From contig NC_133929.1 of NCBI RefSeq assembly GCF_964199755.1, positions 3,179,806-3,243,805 of the forward strand: 64,000 bases of DNA, written 5' to 3'. The notes beneath the pieces were generated by a model. That model ran no database searches and was not told the DNA's origin. It was given only the letters and a program-made list of their open reading frames with translations. The position numbers and the translations under genes are program-made. Positions within the stretch are counted from its first letter, which is position 1. The number at the start of each line of letters is the position of its first letter. Shown here piece after piece: positions 54,868-64,000 of the stretch. The DNA comes from Larus michahellis (lineage: Eukaryota > Chordata > Aves > Charadriiformes > Laridae).

Positions 54868-55585
54868 TGTCGTGGTTTTGGCCAAATTGGCCAATGGCGG
54901 ATGACAGATGCTCTCCCCCAGCCTCTCGCACACAGAGAGGAGGAGGAGAGATAGAGAGATTTACGAGTTTAGAAGGAACTAAACTACTTTAATGAAGTAT
55001 TAATAATAAAATAAAAAAAATATAATAGATACAGTATATACAAAACCGTATTAAGCTCCCAGGATGATGTCACCGGCAGGCACTGGGGAAGTCCCAGGCT
55101 GGACTCAGCGACGGGTGGGAACTGGATTCCACAGATGGAGTCAGGAAGTCATGGATCAGGATCAAAGGCAGATGAACAGACAAGGTCCTCCTCGGACGTC
55201 AGCCACTGAAGAAAGAGGGCTGACCCTTTGCTCCCTCAGCTTTTATACTGAGCATGGGGCAGATGGGATGGAATACCCTGTTGGTCAGTTTTGGGTCACC
55301 TGTCCTGTCCGCTCCTCCCCGCAGGTGGGACCCCTCTACGCTTTTCAGTTTCCAATGGGGCAAATAACGAAATTAGCTGACCTTGGTTGTTACAGCAATA
55401 AGTATAAGCAAGAGCCTCTCTGCGTACCATTCCCCGGCACTAATTGTAAACATTGGTCTTCTCACTCTGAGAACTAATGGTTCTCAGCACAACATGCTGT
55501 TAATTTCAGAGAGTTAGAAGAGGCCTAGCTAAGAAGTAAAATTACTGAACAGAAAGTTGGTTCTGTTCTACTTCAAACCAGGACA
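54868..55585 (-). mobile_element. LTR-A, full-length copy (718 bp)
   Basis: Ends are TGTCCTGG at 55585 and CCACGACA at 54868 on the - strand. TATAAAAG (complement of 55240-55247) lies mid-element. It is the only uninterrupted LTR-A here and serves as the reference for the other copies. The flanks AGCTG and GCGGA do not match, so it is not a simple solo insertion. Confidence 0.9.
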
Positions 55586-55668
55586 GCGGAGCAGGTGAGA
55601 GGTCCAGCCGGGTGGGAGGGGATTTCCGGCAGAGAGACCCTAACATCTCTGCCCTCCTTCCTCCTCAC

Positions 55669-56070
55669 AACTCATTGACTATGCCAAGCTGGGGGACACC
55701 AACAAGCACACCCTGCACATGGTGGTTTTTTGGCTGACAGTAAGTATCCTTCTGGCTCCCTTGTCGCTCCCCCATGGCCCCAGTGCTGGAGCTGAGAGTG
55801 CTGTCCCACAGAAGAAGGACCTCATCCACAAGCTGTTCAAGGTGCTGGCATCCCAGTTCCAGCCCCACTCTGGCAGCTACACCTGCCTGCTGCAGATCCC
55901 CAACTGGGATGGCCTTGACCACGCCAAGATGTCTGTCATTGAGCTCAAGGGGAAGCCCTTCCTGCCGCTCATCTGCCTGTGCCACGACACCGAGAAGATG
56001 CTGTTCAACCAGCTCCTGATGGGCTACTGTGGAGGACATGCAGCAGGCTGCAGCCCCGCAGGCCCCTTAG
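55669..56070 (+). pseudogene. MRPL17: MRPL17-like pseudogene (exons 2 and 3 with intron)
   Basis: Exon 2 (55669-55739) encodes LIDYAKLGDTNKHT...FWLT; a 72-bp intron with GTAAGT donor and CACAG acceptor follows; exon 3 (55812-56070) encodes KDLIHKLFKVLASQF, YTCLLQIPNW, KMSVIELKG. This matches mitochondrial large-subunit protein L17, with the phase-0 intron after the FWLT motif. Decay signs: exon 1 is missing, the exon 2 acceptor reads AC rather than AG, several expected Arg codons read Cys or Trp (CpG-to-TpG changes), and one extra base near 56029 shifts the frame so that the probable original stop (TAG 56068-56070) is bypassed. The retained intron makes it a duplicated rather than retrotransposed copy. 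Confidence 0.8.
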
Positions 56071-56356
56071 GGTACCCCTGTCTAGGCATCCCCCTCTGCC
56101 TTGAGGGAGGCCCCATGCATGCACAGGGACAGGGCTTGGTGTGAGCTGCCCATGCACCAGTCAGTGAGTTTGCTTTCCCCGAGCATAGGACTGGAAGATG
56201 TCCCATGAGGTCTGAAGGTTGATTCCCAGCCTTGTGTCATGATGGGGGCACAAGCTCAAGGTTTATTTGCTTCTTCCTGTGGTTTAAATAGACACTCAGC
56301 AAGAGAAGGAAATCAAGCTGGGAGCCCCAGTGGTTGATATTCTCTGTGTAAATAAA
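56071..56356 (+). other. 3' UTR remnant of MRPL17-like pseudogene
   Basis: The downstream sequence stays non-repetitive and carries AATAAA at 56351-56356, followed by a GT-rich stretch, as expected for a former poly(A) site. Confidence 0.6.
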
Positions 56357-57239
56357 CTCTATTCAGAAAGTGAGTTTGCTTCTGTTTGAATTATATTCCT
56401 GTACACATGAATTAATAATTTACTCTAGCAAAGACTGGGTTTGTTACGGCTTCTGGTCCAACAGCCCTACTCTCTGGGGCAGCACCTCCACTACACTGTG
56501 ACAGAGCTAAAGTGTGTTCTAGAAGCCAGTGTGCTGCCTCTCAGTGCTGGAAATTCAGTGAAAAAACCAGGTTATTTTTGCTGTTTCAAAAGTGCTGAAT
56601 GCAAATTTGGATGGAAGCACCGCGATAAGTTTTAAAAGAGGCAGTACCAAAGGGACTTATGTTATAATAAGGAGGCAATGTGGACAGGAATAATAGTAGT
56701 CTCTACCAAGAGCTTGGTAGACATCTCAGCCTCAGATGTAGGGTTGCAAGAAATCTCTGTATTACCCTCTTAGAACAAAAAGGGATAGTAGCAGAACTTT
56801 TCAGAGAGGGATATAACTACTGTGAGATAATAAACTTAAATTGCTAGTGTAGTCTTTGATTTGTACTTGAAAGTCCTAGCTGTAGCTTCTCAGTGAAAAA
56901 AAATAGACATGTTGGGTTCCTTCCTCCCTCCCAAGGTTCACAAATTAAGACTATGGAGTAATCTTAAGTAGTGAGGTGTTAGCTGTATTGAAAGAAAAAA
57001 ATTGAATTATGTTAAAGAACTTTAAATTTGGTAATTCTCTCTTTAGGACACTTATCTCGCACAGTACTACTTCTGTTTAATGAATTACGGTGAGAAATTA
57101 AAGATGTGTGATACTGACCACCAAATCCAGCTGCTCAAGGTATTTGTGTTCGGTTTCCAGCAGTTCCTTTGCTGTCCAGCTGCGGTTTCTCTCCCAGCGA
57201 GCCCTCTGCTCTTCATGGTGTTTGCTCCGGACATAAAAA
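56357..57239. other. unique sequence, no gene recognised
   Basis: AT-richer than its surroundings. No coding signal or known repeat seen. Confidence 0.5.
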
Positions 57240-57478
57240 GCAGGGACAAGTCACTCATGGCAGTCTCAGGGCTGATATACGGAAAGGTAACCAATCCTGA
57301 AGAGCCCCGATCCATGCATTCCTGACTCCAGATCTGGAATCCAGTTCCCATCTGTCACCGAGTCCAGTCTGAGACTTTCCCAGTGCCTGTCGGTGACTTC
57401 ATCCTGGGAGCTTGATACGGTTTTCTATATACTGTACCTATTTCATTATTTTCTTTTTATTTTATTATTAATATTTCA
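57240..57478 (+). mobile_element. LTR-A R-U5 fragment
   Basis: It matches the part of LTR-A downstream of the TATA box (TGACTCCA...GGAATCCAGTTCCCA, GGGAGCTTGATACGGTTTT) and breaks off at ATTAATATTTCA before the U5 end. Confidence 0.8.
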
Positions 57479-57831
57479 CACAGAATTCATGCTGATCCCT
57501 TGCTGAGCCAGGCCATCGCCCCAGTGAGCGGCCAGCAGAGATAGCTTTTGTTATCTGCTTTCCTTTATTTGCTGCACCTCTCAGCTCAGAAAAGGAGGGT
57601 GGTGAGATTGTATCTCTTTCCTGCCCAGGTGCTGCTGGCCTCCTGCCCTCCCCCTGGCCCAGCACCTCTGGTTTGTGGCTCCAAGACCTTCTCCTACAGG
57701 GAAAAGGGTTCCCCTCACACAGGGTATTCATTTTCTGGTTGTCCTCCTGGGGTGCAGGACTTGCTGTGAGCTGCAGCCTCCCTCCCTGGGACGTGCTGGA
57801 GGGGAAGGCTGGTGCACAGTTGTCCTGGCCA
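57479..57831. other. unassigned stretch
   Basis: GC-rich, non-repetitive, no supported gene. Confidence 0.45.
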
Positions 57832-58042
57832 TCACAGAATCACAGAATGGTAGGGGTTGGAAGGGACCTCTGGAGATCATCTAGACCAACCCCCCTGCCA
57901 GAGCAGGGTCACCTAGAGCAGGTTGCACAGGAACGCGTCCAGGCGGGTTTTGAATGTCTCCAGAGACGGAGACTCCACCGCCTCCCTGGGCAGCCTGTGC
58001 CAGGGCTCTGCCACCCTCAAAGTAAAGAAGTGCCTCCTCATG
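57832..58042 (-). mobile_element. CR1 3' tail (antisense)
   Basis: Starts CACAGAATCACAGAATGG, then GGTTGGAAGGGACCTCTGG; about 210 bp of the CR1 3' end including the last codons of ORF2 (- strand text RLPREAVESPSLETFKTRLD). Confidence 0.93.
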
Positions 58043-58735
58043 TTTTTTCTCCTTCCTTGTTTTTCCCAGTTCCCCTTCCCGGGTGGGGAGGAGTCATCAC
58101 GTGATAGAATGATTGTCTGAACGACAATAAATTGTTGTGGGTTCCTCAAACCCGTGGGTAGACTAGAAAATACTTCATCTACAGATGACAGCAGCATACC
58201 AGCTTGCTTCTTTCTTCTCAGACTCAGAATAGAAACTACTGAATACGTTCTGTACGGTTAACTACTTTATGATGCCCTGTTAGCAATATTCCCTGTGACA
58301 TTTCTAGATTTTCTATTTTTAATATCCTCCAAAAATTTCCCTTCATTATCATAGCATAGCCACTCTTGATATGTCTCTGAAGTCTTAACCGCCTCGTGGT
58401 TCAGATCCAAGGGCCACACAGCTCCACATCCCACCTCCAAGGACAGTGACTGCTGTGGATGAGGCTGCAGCAAGGCTCAGCCTTGGAGGCCTCAAGGCCT
58501 CCATGCAACCTCAGAGTAGCTCTTATCTGCTCTCCCCTTCTGCTGACTGCTTTAAACTGGCTTACCACCACAGCAGTTCAACCCTTCTGCCGAGAGGTGG
58601 CTCGGTGCTGACCCAAGGCAGGACCTCCAGGAGGACAGTGCCCCACCCCTCCCCTTAGCAGGCAGTCCCGGGTCTGAGTGGGGCTGGGTCGGGAAGGGAA
58701 GGGTGAGCAGCCAGCGGTGCTGGGAGCGGTCCGGC
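58043..58735. other. unassigned stretch
   Basis: No gene recognised; GC content rises from about 58450 towards the myosin exons. Confidence 0.45.
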
Positions 58736-59931
58736 ATGTTGTCGCTGGGGGAGCATTGCCTGCAGTCTGGGGCTGCTGGGCGACTGGCGGAGCTGGACGA
58801 GGCAGAGCTACTGAGCGGCTTGTGGGAGCAGTTCCTGCGGAAGCAGGTCTACATGAGTGCAGCGGAGCCAGGGGCTGGGGTGGAGAGCAGTGGGGGTGCG
58901 CTTGGCTGACGGGCTCTCTCCTCACTGCCAGACTGACATTGGAGACATCCTCATCACCATGAACCCCCTTCCAGCCCCTGCTACTGTACAGGAGAGAGGT
59001 GAGTTCTAGCGGGCCCCTGTCAGCTGGGCTCCACTGCCCCCCAGCCCCTTCATCATCTGCCACCAGTTCCCCCCAGGTCTCTGAGCGGTACCAGCGCCAC
59101 AAAATGGGCACACTGCCGCCCCGTATCTTTGCCATAGCTGACTGGGCCTACCATGCCATGCTGAGCTCCCGGGCCAGCGGGTCATCAGGTGAGGTCTGGG
59201 TAGGCAACCGGACTGGGCTGGGGCATGCCGGAGCCAGGAAGAGGTGGGGACAGCCCTTACGGGGATCTGGGTTGCTGCCAGCGAGCTCTCACTGGGCTCT
59301 CCCCTCCAAAGTTTCAGGGAAAGGTCATCTCCAGTACTGTTGGTAATTCAAACTAAGCCTCTTCTAACTAACTGAACTCTCTGAAATTAACAGCATATTG
59401 CGAGACACTGTTTGCTCCCAGAGACATAAGACCTGATTATTTATATTTTATGCCAAGGAATGGTATGCAGAGAGGCTCTTATCTGTTCAGTAATTTTACT
59501 TTGCAGCTAAGCCTCTCCTAACTCTCTGAAATTAATAGCATATTGTTCAGACACTGTTCGCTCTCAGAGTGATAAGACCTATGGTGATGTGATTGTCATC
59601 CTGGGAGCTTGATGTGGTTTTGTATATATTGTATCTATTTCATTATTTTCTTTTTATTATTTTACTAATATTTTCATTAAAGTAGTTTAGTTCCTTCTAA
59701 ACTCATAAGTCTCTCTCTCTCTCCCTCCTCTCCTTGGAGAGAGAGGTGGGGGAGAGCATCTGTCGTTCATTTCAGTGGCCAGTCTGGTCCAAACCACAAC
59801 AATTGGATCACTTAATTTGAAGAGTGCTTGTCTTACTCATTTACTTGTTTTAGGGAAATCTATTGCTTGAAGCTTTTGGCAATGTCCATACTGTGATGAA
59901 TGACAACAGCAGCCGCTTTGGAAAATACATA
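58736..59931 (+). pseudogene. unconventional myosin motor-domain fragment, broken
   Basis: Four exon-like blocks fit a myosin head. A, to 58846: LAELDEAELLSGLWEQFLRKQ, followed by GT. B, 58932-58998: TDIGDILITMNP, 67 bp where 66 would keep frame because of an extra C in the run at 58964-58968. C, 59077-59188: VSERYQRHKMGTLPPRIFAIADWAYHAML-type text, ending in the codon split expected before the P-loop exon. D, 59854-59931: [24 protein letters not shown], the switch I region. The P-loop exon that should lie between C and D is absent; an LTR-A-like insertion (59338-59801) is there instead. Block D has no GT donor. Class III myosin is my best guess. The piece cannot encode a motor. Confidence 0.7.
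59338..59801 (+). mobile_element. LTR-A-related LTR between myosin exons
   Basis: Begins TGTTGGTAATTC and ends AACCACAACA. It shares with LTR-A the CTAAGCCTCTTCTAACT, GGGAGCTTGAT and TTAGTTCCTTCTAAACTC blocks. One block of about 140 bp occurs twice in tandem (59357 and 59500 onwards). Much of U3 and the TATA region is deleted. Flanks AGTAC and ATTGG do not match. Confidence 0.75.
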
Positions 59932-60254
59932 TTTGAAATTACTAGTTTGAGGGATGGTTAGACACTGGAAGGAGTGGACTGAGTAGCCAGAACTTGTGAA
60001 GGTGAAATTTTGACACTTGATTCCCTGTGGGAAGCAACCACAGCTGTAGGATAAGGCCTGGGTTTGGACAGTGTGGGAGTATGAGAAGGATATGGTGGTG
60101 ATGGCTCAGGGGAGGTATCAGTAGTACTCTATGGTGCCAGAAGCCTTGGTTGTTGCTAAAGGAGGTGAGCAGACATCTCCAAGATGATGGGAAGCATGGA
60201 GAAGCCCACTTCCAGGGTGCTGGGCAGCCTGGAGGATGTAGTACACAAGAAAGA
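59932..60254. other. unassigned stretch before CR1 5' end
   Basis: No gene or known repeat recognised. Confidence 0.45.
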
Positions 60255-62437
60255 CGCCAAGGAGAGCTGCTCCACAGCCGGCTTGATCCGCAGCGGAGAG
60301 GCAGATCTCGGCACACAGGGGGTTTCCTGAGGCAGCGAAAGGCCAGGACAGCGGAAAGACGCGCCAGTAGCCAGCAGCTCTCGCGGGAGACGCTGAGGAG
60401 GCCTGGGCGTTGCCAGAGCAACCGCGACCACCCCCACGCCTATAAAAAAAAGCAGCCTAGGGAGTGCTAGCACCCAGGAGCGATGTGAATAGAGAGTGGC
60501 ATGGTGTGGCAGTTTGCATGGAAGGGCATGCAGAAAGGGTGTTGTCACTCTACCAGCTCAAGAGGTGAGTTCAGTTGGTGGTCATCACCCTCTCAGAAGG
60601 AGAACAGCTATGGTATCCACCCGTCAGAAAGCTATGTCCTTGCCAGAATGAATGTGGCAACACAGACAGAGCTCCCACAAAAACATGCAGCCATCCAGGT
60701 CTTGGGCTGCAGGGAGTGCCAGAGCCTTTCGCTGGTAACGGATGGCAGTAGTGAGAACAGCTGTGTGAGGTGTGACCAGGTGGATGATCTGCTCAGCCTG
60801 GTGGCACAGCTATGAGAAGAAGTAGTAAGGTTAAGGAGCATCAGGGAGTCTGAGAAGGAGATAAACTAGTGGAACCATGCTCTGCCCTCCCTGAGACAGA
60901 AACAGGAACAGCCACCAGAAAAAAAAGCCTAGATCAAGGGGATCTTGTACCCTCCCCCTGACAGGCTGAAGGCAGTAGCTTAAAGGAGAGGAGTGAATGG
61001 AGGCAAGTCCATGCTGGGGATGACAGGCAAACCCCCTCCTTGCCCACCTCCCCTTCCCAGGTGCCTCTGTACAACAGGTACGAGGCTCTGGATGTAGAAG
61101 GCCAGTCAATGGATAACGATGCAGATGGCAGTCCATCCTCACCAGAGGTGCTGCCAAGGTCAGAAAGGCCAACCCCTTGCATCACAACTACCTCCACGAG
61201 GAAGACAAGATGGGTAATAGTTGTAGGTGACTCCCTTCTCAGGGGAACAGAGGGTCCAATATGCTGGTCAGACCCTTCTCTTAGGGAAGTCTGCTGCCTC
61301 CCTGGAGCCCGGGTTAAGGACATCACTAAGGAACTTCCTAGCCTGGTATGGCCCTCGGACCATTACCCATTATTGGATAAGGAACTGGCTGGATGGTCGC
61401 ATCCAGAGGGTAGTGGTCAATGGCTCAACGTCCAGATGGAGAGGGGTGACAAGTGGTGTCCCTCAGGGATCTGTACTGGGACCGGTGCTGTTCAACATCT
61501 TCGTCAATGATACAGACAGTGGCATCAAGTGCACCCTCAGCAAGTTTGCTGATTACACCAAGCTGAGTGGTGCGGTCGACGTGCCGGAGGGGCGGGATGT
61601 CATTCAGAGGGACCTGGACAAGCTAGAGAGGTGGGCCTGTGCAAACCTTGTGAAGTTCAACAAGGCCAAGTGCAAGGTCCTACACTTGGGTCAGGACAAT
61701 CCTCATTATCAATACAGGCCGGGGGATGATGCGATAGAGAGTAGCCCTGAGGAGAAGGACTTGGGGGTACTGGTGGATGAAAAGCTGGACATGAGCCAAC
61801 AGTGTGCACTCGCAGCCCAGAAGGCCAATTGCATCCTGGGCTGCATCAGAAGCAGCGTGGCCAGCAGATCCAGAGAGGTGATTCTGCCCCTCTACTCTGC
61901 TCTGGTGAGACCCCTCCTGGAGTACTGTGTCCAGCTCTGGAGCCCTCAGCACAAGAAGGACATGGACCTGTTGGAGCGGGTCCAGAGGAGGGCCATGAGG
62001 ATGATCAGAGGGCTGGAGCCCCTCTCCTATGAGGACAGGCTGAGAGAGTTGGGGTTGTTCAGCCTGGAGAAGAGAAGGCTCCGGGGAGACCTTATAGCAG
62101 CCTTCCAGTCCCTGAAGGGGGCCTACAGGAGAGATGGGGAGGGGCTGGTTGCAAGGGCATGTCGGGATAGGACGAGGGGCAATGGGTTTAAACTAGAGCA
62201 GGGCAGGTTTAGATCAGACATTAGGAAGAAGTTCTTTACAGTGAGGGTGGTGAGGCACTGGAACAGGTTGCCCGGAGAGGTGGTGGAGGCCCCATCCCTG
62301 GAGACATTCAAGGCCAGGCTGGATGAGGCTCTGAGCAACCTGCTCTAGTTGAAGATGTCCCTGCTGACTGCAGGGGGGTTGGACTAGATGACCTTTAAAG
62401 GTCCCTTCCAACCCAACACATTCTATGATTCTATGAT
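60255..62437 (+). mobile_element. CR1 LINE with 5' UTR and ORF1, internally deleted
   Basis: The 5' UTR resembles that at 40335 and has TATAAAA at 60441-60447. ORF1 pieces (TQTELPQKHAAIQVLGCREC, RCDQVDDLLSLVAQL, then the esterase-like [11 protein letters not shown] and [11 protein letters not shown]) run to about 61375. There the sequence jumps to ORF2 at [15 protein letters not shown], leaving an open frame of 373 codons (61227-62348) that fuses ORF1 residues to the RT C-terminal half. The catalytic box reads FADY, not FADD. The copy has a complete 3' end with ATTCTATG units. Confidence 0.95.
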
Positions 62438-63424
62438 TTCCAGACACAGCAAACTCATCACAATCTCCCTCTTCCCAGCTCCCAGTGAGCTGCCCTCCCA
62501 GTGTGCCAGTCACCGTACCCAAGGCACACCACTGGCAAGTGACCAACACTAGTATCTGAGGTCTCTGGTCCCACATAGGTTGGAAGGGGTGGGTAGAACA
62601 AAGCTTTTCTTCTGCCCTTAGAGATAGCAGGACGGCTTGAACAGACCTGTTTTTTCCAGACGTGCACAAGGTTACTTCCCAAAACCCCTGTTTCTCTTAT
62701 GCCTCTCCCTCCCAGCCAAGCTATCAAAACCACCACTGTGCCAATGGAGCTGAAGGTGCCTCAGCATCACTTCTGAATTTCCAGGGAACTCAGCTCCAGT
62801 GTGACCCTTTCAGCTGCTGCTTTCTCCAAAATCTTGTCTTTTTGTGCCGTCATTCCTCTTGCTAAAGCATCCCAGACAAAGCCAATGCCTCTCTTGTGTG
62901 CTGATGAAAAGCCTCTTTTGAAAAGTCTCTTGGGAAATACTTCCCACTATAGTTAATTCTGCTGTTCTTTAATACTAGCTGCCCCTCTCCCCTGCTTTGT
63001 CTTGGTTAGCCTCTATTTGTGGGAAAACAAGATCTCAGAACAGGATTTATTCCATTGTTGTTTTCTTTATCTGAGCAAGTCACCCGGGGGTCTCTGCTTA
63101 GTCAGTGAAGAAAACAGACTCTTCCATGACGTAATTTGTCTCATGCTAATGTCTAAAATAAGTCAGATGAATCGGGTCCTAAAAGCACCTTGTCCCCTTC
63201 CCTAGGGAGAAGGGGAAAAAGTGGCTCATTCAGGCAGAGACGGGTAGACTGGAGTTGTCTGAGGCAGGCAGTGAGTCCCTGCTAGGTCTTCTGAGGACCT
63301 GCCCCAGGGACTGTCCTCCACACGTCCTGTCCCTGGGAACCTGTGGATGCTTCCTGGGGGGGATGGATCTGTAAGGGAGGGGCCAGGGTGAGACAGGGCT
63401 GCACATGAGCATGACCAGCAGGGA
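62438..63424. other. unique sequence, no gene recognised
   Basis: No gene or repeat family recognised; short frames only. Confidence 0.5.
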
Positions 63425-63562
63425 TCATCCCTGGAGGTATTTAAAAGACAGGTAGATGTGGTGCTGAGGGACATAGTTTAGTGGTGGGTTTGTCAGTGTT
63501 AGGTTAATGGTTGGACTCGATGATCTTAAAGGTCCCTTCCAACCTAGACGATTCTATGAGTC
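63425..63562 (+). mobile_element. CR1 3' tail, divergent subfamily
   Basis: GGAGGTATTTAAAAGACAGG, GTTGGACTCGATGATCTTAA and GATTCTATGAGTCTAT give the last ~140 bp of a CR1 related to the copy ending at 44138. Confidence 0.9.
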
Positions 63563-63670
63563 TATTGCTCTTCTATGTGGGTGGTGATGAAGTCGCAACA
63601 TGTAGTCCAAGGGTAATCAAAAGAGACTTCAGGTCCTTGAGATGGTTGGTAAGGGAATCTGGAGCACAGG

Positions 63671-64000
63671 TGTCGCGGGCGGAGTGATTAACTTCACTTG
63701 TAATAGAGCAGCAGTGGAATATTTATTAATATAAAACAGCGATTTAACAAAGTCAGTAGTGAATGCGACAGTGTTTTACGAGATTCGATGCCAGGGCACA
63801 CTTGGTTATTTACTGCACAGAGGCCAGGGTCAGACAAGCTGTCAGGGAGACCCTCCCGTTGAGTCACGAGGTTCAGAAAGGACCCCCTGGCTTTCTAAAC
63901 TCCTTCTCAGAGAGGAGCCTAGGGGCGGCTGGATCCACTCCTAGTCCCAGACTTGGTCAACGGTTTGTGTCTAAAGGATTCTATATGCGCAATCAATCCT
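63671..64000 (-). mobile_element. partial ERV LTR (minus orientation) running off the window
   Basis: On the - strand the sequence ends GCCCGCGACA, with AATAAA about 55 bp before that end (complement of 63722-63727). This fits the R-U5 end of an LTR. The other end lies beyond the window. Confidence 0.55.

Noticed and set aside
1-64000. CRISPR arrays, operons, riboswitches, bacterial insertion sequences
   Set aside because: The DNA is vertebrate. The tandem repeats seen are minisatellites and CR1 tails without spacer-repeat regularity.

Overview
The window reads as bird nuclear DNA. It holds spliced vertebrate genes with GT-AG introns, many CR1 LINEs ending in the (ATTCTATG)n tail typical of birds and other reptiles, and several endogenous retrovirus (ERV) families. 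There is no bacterial-style gene packing and no CRISPR array, and I saw no tRNA or rRNA gene. Most long open frames lie inside transposons or low-complexity repeats.

Layout. (1) 1-11309 is gene-bearing. A CpG-rich promoter and seven exons encode a complete 256-residue APH-1 subunit of gamma-secretase (APH1A, + strand, 1702-6286), whose first intron is entirely minisatellite. Convergent to it is the 3' half of a membrane-anchored carbonic anhydrase, best matched to CA14 (- strand, 10629-8032). The APH1A/CA14 tail-to-tail pairing agrees with the human neighbourhood as I recall it. (2) 11310-11509 is a run of exactly 200 N, so what follows may be joined to the genes only by scaffolding. (3) 11510-26769 is a large palindrome. 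Two arms of 6615 bp mirror each other at constant offset (paired positions sum to 38279) around a 2030-bp spacer made of LTR pieces and smaller fold-back repeats. (4) 26770-33480 is mostly unique sequence with no gene I can support. (5) 33485-64000 is a nested pile of transposons: CR1 copies, an ERVL-type element with a tRNA-Lys-like primer site, a second provirus (gag-pro-pol, - strand) with a tRNA-Ser-like primer site, and solo LTRs. Several target-site duplications give the order of insertion. Two gene relics sit in this pile: an intron-containing MRPL17 pseudogene (55669-56070) and broken exons of an unconventional myosin motor (58736-59931).

The items most worth a second look are the near-perfect palindrome beside a gap, the tRNA-Ser-type provirus with a coiled-coil Gag lacking zinc knuckles and a start codon four bases after its primer site, the palindromic-unit minisatellite filling APH1A intron 1, and two 5'-complete CR1 copies whose separate internal deletions begin at the same place in ORF1. 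Only APH1A looks like an intact host gene. The ERV and CR1 coding regions are all interrupted or truncated.
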